This document shows, in pieces, positions 43,157-53,105 of a stretch of 64,000 bases of DNA. Position 1 is the first letter of the stretch; each line of letters begins with the position of its first letter. Under the pieces are notes generated by a model. The model was not told the origin of the DNA, did no database searches, and saw only the letters and a program-made list of their open reading frames with translations. The translations under genes were made by a program, and so were the position numbers. The stretch comes from Desulfomonilaceae bacterium. Its GTDB lineage: Bacteria > Desulfobacterota > Desulfomonilia > Desulfomonilales > Desulfomonilaceae. The stretch is from positions 1 through 64,000 of the forward strand of contig JAVHLK010000009.1 of the NCBI GenBank assembly GCA_031082285.1, given 5' to 3'.

Positions 43157-46100
43157 ATGAGTTCTTCGAGATCGCCTCTGAACCTTTCAAAAAAATACAA
43201 TCTCGGCCTTACCGGAAGGATCGTCGAACTTTTCCTGGTGAGTCGCCTCCCCATTGTCTTCATTATTCTTACCTTGGTCGCGGGAATCGCCGCTCTGCTC
43301 GTATCACCGAGAGAAGAAGAACCCCAGATCGTCGTCCCCGTCGTGGACGTCCTGATTCAGTTCCCCGGTGCGAGTGCCGAGGAGGTGGAAAACCTCGTCA
43401 CGGTGAACCTGGAGCGTAAACTTTGGGAGATCGACGGCATCGAGTACGTGTACTCGGTATCGAGGCCGGGTTCCGCGGTGGTAACGGCGCGTTTCTACGT
43501 GGGTGAAGATCGCGAGAAGAGCCTGATTAAGACCTACGCGAAGATCGAGTCGTACGTCGATCAGGTACCTCCCGGGGTGGCCGGCTGGGTTGTCCGGCCG
43601 GTGGAAATCGACGATGTCCCCATTGTGACCTTTGCACTGTACAGCGACCGGTACTCGGATTACGAATTGCGGCGAGTTGCCGACGAGATCCTCCACAGGA
43701 TTCAGGCGATCCCGGATGCCGGACGGGCTTACGTCGTCGGCGGACGCAAGCGGCAAGTCAAAGTGCTTCTTCAGCCCGAGCGCATGGCTGCGAGACAGGT
43801 CTCGGTCAACGAGATGGTGAGATCGCTCAAAGGAGCCAACGTCAATGTTCGGGCCGGGACCATGGATGTCAAGGACGAGGAAATCGTTGTTGACGCTGGA
43901 CCGTTCATTGAGTCGCTTGAAGATCTCAAGCGGCTGGTGGTGACGGTGAGCGAGGGGAGAGCGGTCTACCTGGCCGATGTTGCGCGGGTGGAAGACGGTC
44001 CCGAGGAGGCGACCTCCTACACACGTTTTACGCCGGGGCCCCGAAGTGCGGAAGGCCTCTCCGACCATAACGGATTCCGATCCTACCCTCAGGTGACCAT
44101 TGCAGTGGCCAAGCGTAAAGGCACCAATGCCGTGGACGTCGCGAAGGGACTGATCGCGAAGGTGGACGAGCTCAAGGAACACGTGATCCCTTCGGACATT
44201 CACGTGGAAGTCACCAGAGATTACGGGGAGACCGCGAACGAAAAGGTCAATGAACTGGTCAAGCACTTGGGCATCGCGGTTCTCTGCGTCATAGCCTTGT
44301 TGACCGTCATGCTCGGCGGCCGAGAAGCGCTGGTGGTGGCCCTGGCCGTGCCCATGACTTTGTCCGTAACGTTGATGTTCAACCTGTTGGCAGGTTATTC
44401 CATCAACCGGGTGACGCTCTTCGCACTGATCCTGTCGCTTGGTCTGTTGGTCGACGACCCCATCGTCGACGTGGAGAATATCCACCGTCACTTCCGGAAG
44501 AAGGAGCATCCCCCTCTCGATGCTACCCTCCTGGCCGTGGACGAAATCAGGCCGCCTACGATACTCGCCACCCTCGCGGTCATTGTCTCGTTCGTTCCGC
44601 TGTTCTTCATTACCGGCATGATGGGGCCTTACATGAGCCCCATGGCCTTCAACGTTCCCATTGCCATGATCATGTCGCTGGTCATAGCCTTTACGGTGAC
44701 GCCCTGGGCCACCTACCGAGCATTGAAAGCCGAGTACGATAAGCCTCACGAACCATATGATTTCAAGACGAGCGCCGTGTACAAAGCGTATCGTCGCATC
44801 ATCACTCCTTTCCTCGAAAGTCGCGGCAGGAGCGGACTATTCCTTGGCGGGGTATTCGTTGCGCTCATCGTATCCGTATCGCTCATTTTCTTCAACCTGG
44901 TGCCGGTCAAAATGCTCCCGTTCGACAACAAGAGCGAACTGCTCGTGCTGGTCGACATGCCCGAGGGGACTACCTTGGAGCGGACCGATGCGGCGGCTCG
45001 TGATCTGGAACGCTACCTGTCCACGGTCAATGAAGTCGAGAACGTTCAGAGTTTTGTCGGGCTGCATTCCCCGATAGACTTCAACGGGTTGATACGCCAC
45101 TACTATCTGCGGAAGGGGAGCAATATTGCCGATATTCGGGTCAATCTCGTGGACAAGCACGCACGGAGCTACCAGAGTCACGGCTTTGTCCTGAGAATCC
45201 GTCCGGATATTGCACGGATTGCCCGAGAGCATGGTGCGAACGTCAAGATTGTCGAGGTGCCGCCGGGACCGCCGGTTCTTTCGACACTGGTCGCGGAAGT
45301 CTACGGACCGCCCGACGCATCCTATGAAGATTTGATCGCCCGGGCTTCTTCGGTTCGGACCGTCATGGAATCCACCGGCAACGTCGTGGATGTGGACGAC
45401 ATGGTGGAAGCGGATCAGACCAGGTACACCTTCGTCGTCGATCGCACTAAGGCCGCGCTGGCCGGACTGAATCAGGACGAGATCGCACATGCCGCGCAAG
45501 TGTTCCTGGGAGGCGACTCCCCAACGATTCTTCACAGGGACACGGAGCGGTCGCCGTTGGAAGTCAACCTCCGGCTCCCCCGCGCGGACAGGTCGCGACT
45601 CCAGGACATGGGTATTCTTCGCATGAAGTCACCCGACGGTACTATGGTTCCGTTTCACGAACTGGGTCGCATTGAGGAGGATGCCGTCGAGAAGTCCATC
45701 TATCGGAAGAACATGCGACGTGTCGTATACGTAACCGGAGATGTGGCCGGCCGCAGTCCGGTGAACGTAATTTTCGACCTGAAGGCCGCGATGGATGAGA
45801 ACCCCTTGCCCAAAGGGTACTCGGTCGATTGGGCCGGGGAAGGGGAGTGGCAGATCACATTGACGGTATTCAGGGATCTCGGCATAGCATTCGCGGGGGC
45901 GCTCCTGCTCATCTACATTCTACTCGTCCAGCAGACGAATTCGTTCGTGATTCCGCTGGTCATCATGATCGCCATTCCCCTCACCCTGCTCGGCATCTTG
46001 CCGGGATTTGCACTCCTCAACGGGGTCCTTGCACAGGATGTGGGGGTGTACAGAGATTCGATCTTCTTCACCGCGACAGGGATGATCGGCATGATCGCCC

Positions 46101-46408
46101 TTGCCGGCATCGTTGTCCGGAATTCAATCATCCTTATTGATTTCATACAAATGCAAGTGGGCAAAGGGGTCGCGCTCAAGGACGCGATCGTCGACTCGGG
46201 CGCGGTGCGATTTACGCCCATACTCCTTACGGCAGGCGCGGCCATTTTCGGTTCATGGGTGATCACGCTCGATCCGGTTTTCTCGGGCCTGGCATGGTCC
46301 TTCATCTTCGGGATCTTTGCCTCCACCGTCTTCACCTTGTTGGTGGTGCCGATCTCGTACCACCTGATCTATGCGAGAAAGCATCGCGCCGGGGCTCATG
46401 AGAGCTGA
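43157..46408 (+). CDS. RND efflux transporter
   Basis: 1083-aa RND pump of a subgroup different from the one at 17276. The N-terminal helix is followed by SPREEEPQIVVPVVDV, typical of AcrB-like pumps with an acidic entry. TM4 keeps the Asp pair (LGLLVDDPIVDVENIHRH), with an extra Asp after it. In TM10 the usual Lys is Arg (AGIVVRNSIILIDFI), a known variant. Full length. It forms an operon with the adaptor; no outer-membrane channel is adjacent. Substrates unknown (drug, metal or lipid cannot be told apart). Confidence 0.9.
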   Translation: MSSSRSPLNLSKKYNLGLTGRIVELFLVSRLPIVFIILTLVAGIAALLVSPREEEPQIVVPVVDVLIQFPGASAEEVENLVTVNLERKLWEIDGIEYVYSVSRPGSAVVTARFYVGEDREKSLIKTYAKIESYVDQVPPGVAGWVVRPVEIDDVPIVTFALYSDRYSDYELRRVADEILHRIQAIPDAGRAYVVGGRKRQVKVLLQPERMAARQVSVNEMVRSLKGANVNVRAGTMDVKDEEIVVDAGPFIESLEDLKRLVVTVSEGRAVYLADVARVEDGPEEATSYTRFTPGPRSAEGLSDHNGFRSYPQVTIAVAKRKGTNAVDVAKGLIAKVDELKEHVIPSDIHVEVTRDYGETANEKVNELVKHLGIAVLCVIALLTVMLGGREALVVALAVPMTLSVTLMFNLLAGYSINRVTLFALILSLGLLVDDPIVDVENIHRHFRKKEHPPLDATLLAVDEIRPPTILATLAVIVSFVPLFFITGMMGPYMSPMAFNVPIAMIMSLVIAFTVTPWATYRALKAEYDKPHEPYDFKTSAVYKAYRRIITPFLESRGRSGLFLGGVFVALIVSVSLIFFNLVPVKMLPFDNKSELLVLVDMPEGTTLERTDAAARDLERYLSTVNEVENVQSFVGLHSPIDFNGLIRHYYLRKGSNIADIRVNLVDKHARSYQSHGFVLRIRPDIARIAREHGANVKIVEVPPGPPVLSTLVAEVYGPPDASYEDLIARASSVRTVMESTGNVVDVDDMVEADQTRYTFVVDRTKAALAGLNQDEIAHAAQVFLGGDSPTILHRDTERSPLEVNLRLPRADRSRLQDMGILRMKSPDGTMVPFHELGRIEEDAVEKSIYRKNMRRVVYVTGDVAGRSPVNVIFDLKAAMDENPLPKGYSVDWAGEGEWQITLTVFRDLGIAFAGALLLIYILLVQQTNSFVIPLVIMIAIPLTLLGILPGFALLNGVLAQDVGVYRDSIFFTATGMIGMIALAGIVVRNSIILIDFIQMQVGKGVALKDAIVDSGAVRFTPILLTAGAAIFGSWVITLDPVFSGLAWSFIFGIFASTVFTLLVVPISYHLIYARKHRAGAHES

Positions 46409-46568
46409 GTCCCATCCAACGTTGTTCGTATCTTCGGTAGCGTTCCGGCGCTGCCGGGTATCAGCGGCTGATAAAGCGTGTTCATGGACGATGCGGGAGG
46501 CGAGACGGGAAAGCCGGGGACTGAGAATCGACGGCCGCGGCTTTCCACAAGACGTCAAGATGAGAACC

Positions 46569-46739
46569 TTACCTCGTGCCGAAAATCAGTTTCGGAACCT
46601 GGAAGGGAATGGGACCGTGTTCTTTAATCCAATCTTGGTTCTTCTCATTCCACTTCTCCTGGTTGGCCAGCCTTGCCGCTTCAAGAGCCTGCGCGGTTTC
46701 CACAAATTTCTCCCTGTCGTACGCTTGCGGTTTCTGCAT
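46569..46739 (-). CDS. Small 56-residue protein
   Basis: 56-aa reading frame with a strong ribosome site (GGAGGGGAG, 4-9 nt upstream of ATG 46739). The composition is that of a real soluble helical protein: MQKPQAYDREKF, then Glu/Ala/Lys-rich helices (ARLANQEKWNEKNQ), and a Pro-containing end (HGPIPFQVPKLIF). No family is recognised. It is convergent with the RND pump gene and divergent from the carboxylase operon. Confidence 0.6.
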   Translation of the reverse strand: MQKPQAYDREKFVETAQALEAARLANQEKWNEKNQDWIKEHGPIPFQVPKLIFGTR

Positions 46740-47171
46740 TGTCTCCCCTCCTCTGGGCTGTTGGGACCGGTGAGTGAGGGCTCGGCTTCACGGAAGCCCT
46801 CGTAAATGGTTAGGAGGTTTTTCAGAGTGCTGAGAGGGAGGAAAAGAGATTACTCAGCGATTTCTTGGCAAGCTTTTCATCACGTGGGACCGCATCGCGT
46901 CATTTCTGAAGCGACTGCGCATGAATTACCCTTTGATACAGAATACCATACCCCTTCGGAAGATCAATGTTTATGTACGGTCACGAGGACATCCTCGGAC
47001 TATTGTGACCCAGGCTCCTCATAGTTGTTGATATTTTGTTGCGCCGCGGGCATACTGCTTCGCCGACCGTGGAAAAGCACCCGAAGATAAGCGAAACGAG
47101 CCGTGAGAAAATCCCCACCGGCTTCACGACGAAGTGTGCTTAGGCTTCCCGGGCGACAACGAGGAAGAGTC
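46740..47171. other. Intergenic region upstream of the carboxylase operon
   Basis: About 430 bp without a supportable gene; it must hold the promoters of the small protein and the carboxylase operon. No clear operator was found. Confidence 0.45.
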
Positions 47172-48776
47172 ATGACACGAACAAGAAGTGAAGATCCGAA
47201 CCCCGCCGGCCGAGTCAACCCGGCCGTATGGCCCGCACGGGACAACCTGGAGAGCCTCCGGAGTATGCGCGATGAGGCCAGGCAGGGCGGCGGAACAAAA
47301 AGGATAGAGGAGCAGCACGCACGGGGAAAACTCACCGCGCGTGAGCGGATCGATCTGTTGCTGGACGAGGGTTCCTTTGAAGAGTTCGACGTCCTGAAAG
47401 CAGGCCGCGGCGGGCACCTGGGCGGTGAGAAATCCTATCTCAGCGACGGTGTTGTCACCGGGCACGGTTCCATCGACGGACGCGAGGTTTTTCTGTTCAG
47501 TCAGGATTTCACCGTCGTGGGCGGATCGCTGGGGGAAGCCCATTCGGAAAAGATCGGGAAAGTGATGGACCATGCCGTGCGCGTGGGCGCGCCGTTCATA
47601 GGGATCAACGATTCAGGGGGGGCACGGATTCAGGAGGGAGTGGACGCTCTGGCCGCGTACGGCTCCATCTTCAACCGCAACGTGCAGGCCAGCGGAGTGA
47701 TACCCCAGATCTCCTGCGTTATGGGGCCGTGTGCCGGCGGCGCGGTGTACAGTCCCGCCATGACCGACTTCACATTCATGGTGGAAAGTGCGTCGTACAT
47801 GTTCGTCACCGGTCCCAATGTGGTGAAGACCGTCATCCACCAGGACATCAGCTTCGAGGATCTCGGGGGCGGCGCGGTGCATGCGGAAAAGAGCGGAGTC
47901 GCCCATTTCGTGCTGCCCAACGATATCCTCTGCCTGAGGGAAGTGCGCCGCCTCATCAATTATCTTCCCTCCAACAACCTCCAGGAGCCGCCTATTCTCG
48001 ACCTGCAAGATCCCATTGACCGTACGGATCCCGCCCTGGACTACCTGGTGCCGGCAAACCCCAACCAGGCTTACGATATGAAGGTGCTCATACGGAGCAT
48101 CCTCGACGGCGCCGAGTTCTTCGAAGTGCACGGCCGATTTGCACGCAATCTACTCATCGGATTCGGCCGCCTCGGCGGAAAGACCATCGGTCTTATCGCC
48201 AACCAACCGGCCGTTCTGGCCGGAGTCCTCGACAGCAACGCGTCCGTGAAAGGCGCTCGGTTCGTGAGATTCTGCGATGTGTTCAACATTCCGTTGATCT
48301 GTCTGGTGGATGTCCCTGGATTCATGCCCGGACCGGAGCAAGAGCACGGCGGCATCATACGACATGGAGCGAAACTGCTGTATGCCTTTATTGAAGCCAC
48401 TGTTCCGAGAATTACCGTGGTGGTCCGCAAAGCGTACGGCGGCGCGTACATCGTGATGAACTCCAAGCATATCGGTGCGGACATCAACTATGCCTGGCCC
48501 ACTGCGGAAATCGCAGTGTTGGGTCCTCGAGGAGCCGCGGAGGTGATCTATCGCAAGGAGATTCGGGAGTCCTCAGATCCCCACGTCGTCCTGTCGGAGA
48601 AAGAGGACTTCTATCGCAAGACGTTTGCCAATCCGTTTCTCGCGGCCAAGAGAGGCTACATTGACGACGTGATCTTTCCCAGGGATACCCGCGGCAGACT
48701 CATCCGAAGTCTCCAAGTACTCGAAGGGAAAACGACCCAAAGACCAAAGAGAAAACACGGGAACATCCCTTTGTGA
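47172..48776 (+). CDS. Acyl-CoA carboxylase, carboxyltransferase (beta) subunit
   Basis: 534-aa carboxyltransferase of the PccB/MccB type. The N-terminal ARGKLTARERIDLLLDEGSF, the oxyanion segment GGARIQEGVDAL and the C-terminal VRKAYGGAYIVMN and AEIAVLGPRGAAEVI are family hallmarks. With the biotin-carrying alpha subunit encoded 9 bp downstream it would carboxylate propionyl- or another acyl-CoA. ATG 47172 has GAGGAAG upstream; the frame is open to 47103 without support. Propionyl-CoA is the likeliest substrate given sucC nearby, but that is inference. Confidence 0.88.
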   Translation: MTRTRSEDPNPAGRVNPAVWPARDNLESLRSMRDEARQGGGTKRIEEQHARGKLTARERIDLLLDEGSFEEFDVLKAGRGGHLGGEKSYLSDGVVTGHGSIDGREVFLFSQDFTVVGGSLGEAHSEKIGKVMDHAVRVGAPFIGINDSGGARIQEGVDALAAYGSIFNRNVQASGVIPQISCVMGPCAGGAVYSPAMTDFTFMVESASYMFVTGPNVVKTVIHQDISFEDLGGGAVHAEKSGVAHFVLPNDILCLREVRRLINYLPSNNLQEPPILDLQDPIDRTDPALDYLVPANPNQAYDMKVLIRSILDGAEFFEVHGRFARNLLIGFGRLGGKTIGLIANQPAVLAGVLDSNASVKGARFVRFCDVFNIPLICLVDVPGFMPGPEQEHGGIIRHGAKLLYAFIEATVPRITVVVRKAYGGAYIVMNSKHIGADINYAWPTAEIAVLGPRGAAEVIYRKEIRESSDPHVVLSEKEDFYRKTFANPFLAAKRGYIDDVIFPRDTRGRLIRSLQVLEGKTTQRPKRKHGNIPL

Positions 48777-48785
48777 GGTGCGCAG

Positions 48786-50795
48786 ATGTTTCATAAGATC
48801 CTCATTGCCAACCGGGGAGAGATTGCACTCCGCATCATACGGACCTGCAGACGCATGGGCATCCATACCGTGGCGGTCCATTCGGAAGCGGACTTCCGCT
48901 CTCGTCACGTTCGCGAGGCCGACGAAGCATGTGTCATAGGAGAGGCTCCTGCAGCGAAATCGTACCTTGACAAGGACAAGATAATCGAAACCGCACTGGC
49001 CCACGGCTGTGCCGCGATTCATCCGGGATACGGTTTTCTCTCGGAGAACGCGGAATTCGTACGCATGGTGGAGGACGCGGGACTGGTCTTCATCGGCCCT
49101 CCTGCGGAAGCGACGGCTCTGCTCGGGGACAAGACGGCTGCCAAGGCCCTGGCGGTCCGTGCGGGCGTTCCGGTGGTCCCAGGTCACCATGAACCAATCG
49201 GTGACTCGGACGACGTACAGGCCATTGCCCATCGAGTCGGATTCCCGCTCCTCCTCAAGCCCGCGGGGGGAGGCGGTGGAAGAGGTATGCGAATAGTCTC
49301 CTCGCCCGACGATCTATTATGCGCCCTCTCAGAGTGTCGTGACGAGACTCGAAAGGGATTCGCCGACGACCGGATCTTCATGGAACGGTACGTGTCGCGG
49401 CCGCGCCACATAGAGATTCAAATCATGGCCGACCGACACGGGAATATCGTCCACATGGGCGAGCGAGAGTGCTCCATCCAGCGCCGGTACCAGAAGGTCA
49501 TTGAAGAGACCCCGTCCCCCGCGGTCCACGGCGACCTTCGCCTAGAGATGGGACGGGTCGCGTGCGCCCTTGCCCGAGAGGCGGGGTACGTAGGCGCCGG
49601 CACGGTGGAGTTTGTTCTCGACGCGGAGAAGAAGTTCTATTTTCTCGAGATGAACACGCGGCTCCAAGTCGAGCATCCCGTTACCGAGCTTGTCACCGGG
49701 TTGGACCTCGTGGAAATGCAGATACGGGTTGCAGACGGCGAGCCTCTCGGAGTCGAACAGAAGGATATCGTCCTCAACGGCTGGGCAATTGAAGCCAGAA
49801 TTTGCGCGGAGGATCCATCGCGGGACTTCTTCCCCACAACAGGGATGATCACTCGGTACGCCATGCCCATGGGGAACAACGTGCGTGTTGACAGCGGTGT
49901 GGAAGCGGGAAGCGTCATTTCGATCTACTATGACTCTCTGCTCGCCAAAGTGGCCGCATGGGGAGAAACCCGAGACAAAGCCCGGAAGACTCTGATCAGG
50001 GCATTGAACGGTTACCACCTGGAAGGCCTGGTCACCAATGTGGACTTTGCCAACGCGGTTCTCGACCACCCGGCATTTGCACGGGGCGATCTCTCGACCG
50101 ATTTCATCGACGATCACTTCGTCGACGGCACGAGCATCCTGCCGCCGGATCCGGAGAAGATCCGCCATATGATCATGGCCGCGGTGCTCGTGTACCACGT
50201 GCGGCAGAGGGTGGTGAGGGAGTCTCTGAAAATGATGGCGCCCCATGTGGGCGGCACGCCGGTTCGACCAAAGTCGCATCAATATGTGGTTCAAGTCGAT
50301 TCCGAAGTCTTTGAGGTCCACCTTGAAGGCGACCGGCTGACCAAGATGTGGAACATCATGGTGAACAACCATTCCTACGAGGTGGTCACCCCTGATTTCG
50401 AGTTTTACCGGCGACGTCTCAAGCTTCAGATCGACGGCTCCTACCGAATGTTCCGCTTGAATTACCGAGAAAAACACATCCAGGCGGCATACTGCGGAAT
50501 CATCCGAACCTTTGAGATCTACTCTCCCCGGGAGTGGAGCCTAGCCCACTACATGCCGCGACGCAAGACGGCGGTAGTGGAAAACGTCCTGAGATGTCCC
50601 ATGCCGGGTCTGGTGGTCGCGGTGAACGTTGCCGAGGGGACCTTGGTGCGCCGCGGACAAGAACTCCTTCGCATTGAATCCATGAAGATGGAGAGCGGGA
50701 TCGGATCCCCCGGAGACCTCCTCGTGGAAAAGGTCCTCGTGCAGCCGGGGCAAGCGGTGGAAACCGACGAGGTGCTGGTGGTTTTCGGCACCTGA
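48786..50795 (+). CDS. Acyl-CoA carboxylase, biotin carboxylase/carrier (alpha) subunit
   Basis: 669-aa protein: biotin carboxylase domain first (MFHKILIANRGEIALRII, the ATP-grasp glycine loop KPAGGGGGRGM, EMNTRLQVEHPVTE), then a linking domain, then the biotinyl carrier with SMKMES near residue 640, whose Lys is biotinylated. It performs ATP- and bicarbonate-dependent carboxylation of biotin for the beta subunit. It follows that gene by 9 bp (RBS GAGGTG region), so the two are co-translated units of one complex. Confidence 0.92.
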   Translation: MFHKILIANRGEIALRIIRTCRRMGIHTVAVHSEADFRSRHVREADEACVIGEAPAAKSYLDKDKIIETALAHGCAAIHPGYGFLSENAEFVRMVEDAGLVFIGPPAEATALLGDKTAAKALAVRAGVPVVPGHHEPIGDSDDVQAIAHRVGFPLLLKPAGGGGGRGMRIVSSPDDLLCALSECRDETRKGFADDRIFMERYVSRPRHIEIQIMADRHGNIVHMGERECSIQRRYQKVIEETPSPAVHGDLRLEMGRVACALAREAGYVGAGTVEFVLDAEKKFYFLEMNTRLQVEHPVTELVTGLDLVEMQIRVADGEPLGVEQKDIVLNGWAIEARICAEDPSRDFFPTTGMITRYAMPMGNNVRVDSGVEAGSVISIYYDSLLAKVAAWGETRDKARKTLIRALNGYHLEGLVTNVDFANAVLDHPAFARGDLSTDFIDDHFVDGTSILPPDPEKIRHMIMAAVLVYHVRQRVVRESLKMMAPHVGGTPVRPKSHQYVVQVDSEVFEVHLEGDRLTKMWNIMVNNHSYEVVTPDFEFYRRRLKLQIDGSYRMFRLNYREKHIQAAYCGIIRTFEIYSPREWSLAHYMPRRKTAVVENVLRCPMPGLVVAVNVAEGTLVRRGQELLRIESMKMESGIGSPGDLLVEKVLVQPGQAVETDEVLVVFGT

Positions 50796-50954
50796 GCGAA
50801 AGACGGTGCGGGTGTCGTCACATGCGGGACGCCGGCAAGGAGCGAGTGAACGGTTCAGGACATTGACCTCGCCCCACGCATCGGTGGGCTTGCACTCGGA
50901 TGGGCGTGAACGGTATGATAAGTTCAACAACTGAAGATATCTCCGAGGTCGGAA

Positions 50955-51965
50955 GTGTCGGCACGTACCAACAGGAAGAGGGTCAAACTCAAAGCTTTTC
51001 TGGCTGATTACGTCCGGGGTGCGTCGGAAGAAGAGCTGCGTGAGAAACACGATTTGCGCCATTCGCAGGTCGGCCGTGTGGTAGGCATACTCAAGAAACG
51101 GGGAGAAATAACAAGCAAGGAGGAGGCCCTGCGGGTCGAGAACCTCAAGATCCGCTTCGGCAGATCGGAGAATCTCCCGAGCAGCGCAACCTACCGCAAG
51201 AAGAGCGTAGAGCTCGATTCAGGTCTGGTTCTTCACTGTCCATCGTGTGGGGCGGCTGTTGAGAGAGGCGCGGTAGACTGCGCGTACTGTGGATCGCGCC
51301 TTGACTTCTCGTTCAAGGGAAAGACCATTCACTGCCCCCACTGCTTCAAAACCACCACCGCGGAGGGGAAGTTCTGCGTCCACTGCGCCAGGCCGGTGAA
51401 AGGTCTTGTGACTCACGGCAAGGTACTCGAGGATAGGCCGTGCCCTCGCTGCTCCGTTCCAATGTACGGTTTGAACATGGGGGACTTCTCGGTCATCCAA
51501 TGTGACGAGTGCAAGGGAGTTTTTGTGCCTCACGAGACATTTGAGACGATGCAGGAGACCAGAGACGCCGTCATTGTCTCCTCTCAGGGCGTCTCGCGCG
51601 TTCCGGCCGAACCTGAGAAGCAAGTCGCTTACGTTCGCTGCCCGATATGCCTCAAGATGATGAACCGGACCAACTTTGCACGCATTTCAGGAGTGATCAT
51701 TGACACGTGTCGGGATCATGGGATCTGGTTCGATCACGGCGAGGTCGAGAAGGTCATGGACTTTGTCGCAAGAGGGGGCCTCCAAAAGGCCAAAGCGGTG
51801 GAAATGGAACGGTTGAAACACCAAGACGATCTCAGACGGATTCGCAACTTACCGACCGGGCAACGGGCTGAGGGGCGTTTCCATTTCGATCCTGCGGACG
51901 ACCCCATGGCGGGCGTAAGCCTGTTCGACGTGGTGGGACGGCTCTTCAGTGTATTGCGTAAGTAG
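50955..51965 (+). CDS. Zinc-ribbon protein with N-terminal helical module
   Basis: 336-aa cytosolic protein. Residues ~10-55 carry the helical module shared with the PilZ proteins (GASEEELREKHDLR ... GEITSKEEA). Four or more zinc ribbons follow: CPSCGAAVERGAVDCAYCG, CPHC ... CVHC, then two TFIIB-type ribbons (CPRCSVPM ... CDECKGVF and CPICLKMM ... CRDHGIWFDHGE). The start is GTG 50955 with GAGG upstream. It is 160 bp after the carboxylase and 20 bp before a DUF362 gene. Function unknown. Confidence 0.75.
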   Translation: MSARTNRKRVKLKAFLADYVRGASEEELREKHDLRHSQVGRVVGILKKRGEITSKEEALRVENLKIRFGRSENLPSSATYRKKSVELDSGLVLHCPSCGAAVERGAVDCAYCGSRLDFSFKGKTIHCPHCFKTTTAEGKFCVHCARPVKGLVTHGKVLEDRPCPRCSVPMYGLNMGDFSVIQCDECKGVFVPHETFETMQETRDAVIVSSQGVSRVPAEPEKQVAYVRCPICLKMMNRTNFARISGVIIDTCRDHGIWFDHGEVEKVMDFVARGGLQKAKAVEMERLKHQDDLRRIRNLPTGQRAEGRFHFDPADDPMAGVSLFDVVGRLFSVLRK

Positions 51966-51985
51966 GGCCGGTGAAAGAGATATCC

Positions 51986-53077
51986 ATGACGGAAAAACCC
52001 ATAGTTGCAGTGAAGAGAACCAGGCCGGAAACCGTGCTCGACGATATCGCGGAGACGATGGAACGGGCTCGGTTCAGAGAGTTTCTCGATCCCGCGGCCA
52101 CCGTGATACTGAAAGACAACATTTCGTGGCACTTCCCGTTCCTGAGCGCGAATACAACCCCTTGGCAGCTGGAAGGGGTTATTCGGGCCCTCAGGGACGC
52201 AGGCTATCACGACATCGTCTGCGTGCAGAACGAGACGGTGGTGACCAATGCGTTCAAAGGCGAACGCATGAACAAGTACGTGCCGATCCTCGAGAAGTAC
52301 AAGGTTCCCGTCCTCTACAATTTCAGGGAATCGGACATGCGCTGGATACGGTATGCTCCCAAGGCCAAAATGCGTGTTCTCGGAGACATTTTTCCCGACG
52401 GAATACGCATTCCCGAATACTTTATAGGCAAGAACATCGTCCACCTGCCCACGGTCAAGTGTCACATCTATACGGGCACCACCGGAGCCATGAAAAACGC
52501 GTTCGGCGGTCTTCTGACCACAAGAAGGCACTACACCCATTCGGTGATTCACGAAACGCTGAACGATTTACTTGACATCCAGAAAGAGATTCACGCGGGC
52601 ATTTTCGCGGTGATGGACGGAACGGTGTGCGGCGACGGCCCTGGTCCAAGGACCATGAGGCCGGTAGAAAAGGATCTCATGCTGGCTTCCGCAGACTGCA
52701 CGGCAATCGATGCCGTTGCGGCCAAGATGATGGGATTCGATCCGATGAACCTCGATTTCATACGCATCGCTCACGAATCCGGACTGGGCAAGGGACGTCT
52801 CGAAGAGATCGACGTGGTCGGGGAAGATATCTCTCGTGAAAACTGGGAATTCACCGTGGGGAACAACACGGCTTCCCGAGTCGGCAACTTCATCTGGTTC
52901 GGGCCGCTTAAGCCGTTGCAGAATCTGTTCTTTCGGACGCCCCTGGTCTACCTGTTCGTCTTCGGATCTTTCTTCTACCACGACTACATCTATTGGCCGC
53001 TTAGAGCAAAACCCCAAATGGAATCGTTCAAGAAGACCGGGAAATGGGGAAGACTTTTCGATTCCTACCCAGCCTAG
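51986..53077 (+). CDS. DUF362 domain protein
   Basis: 363-aa protein of family PF04015. Family-typical parts are VILKDNISWHFPF near the N-terminus, GGIRALRDAG-like VIRALRDAGY, PTVKCHIYTGTTGAMKNAFG in the middle, and DCTAIDAVAAKMMGFDP. There are no ferredoxin CxxCxxC motifs, unlike many DUF362 proteins. A C-terminal hydrophobic stretch (LVYLFVFGSFFYHDY) may touch the membrane. The start at 51986 has AAAGAGA upstream; GTG 51971 is possible. It is 20 bp downstream of the zinc-ribbon gene, so they are probably co-transcribed. Function unknown. Confidence 0.8.
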   Translation: MTEKPIVAVKRTRPETVLDDIAETMERARFREFLDPAATVILKDNISWHFPFLSANTTPWQLEGVIRALRDAGYHDIVCVQNETVVTNAFKGERMNKYVPILEKYKVPVLYNFRESDMRWIRYAPKAKMRVLGDIFPDGIRIPEYFIGKNIVHLPTVKCHIYTGTTGAMKNAFGGLLTTRRHYTHSVIHETLNDLLDIQKEIHAGIFAVMDGTVCGDGPGPRTMRPVEKDLMLASADCTAIDAVAAKMMGFDPMNLDFIRIAHESGLGKGRLEEIDVVGEDISRENWEFTVGNNTASRVGNFIWFGPLKPLQNLFFRTPLVYLFVFGSFFYHDYIYWPLRAKPQMESFKKTGKWGRLFDSYPA

Positions 53078-53105
53078 TCATACCACGCACGTGACGTCGG
53101 CCGAA

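Noticed and set aside
43304-44749. 481-aa minus-strand open frame inside the second RND pump gene
   Set aside because: His/Arg/Gly-rich antisense frame typical of GC-rich coding DNA.
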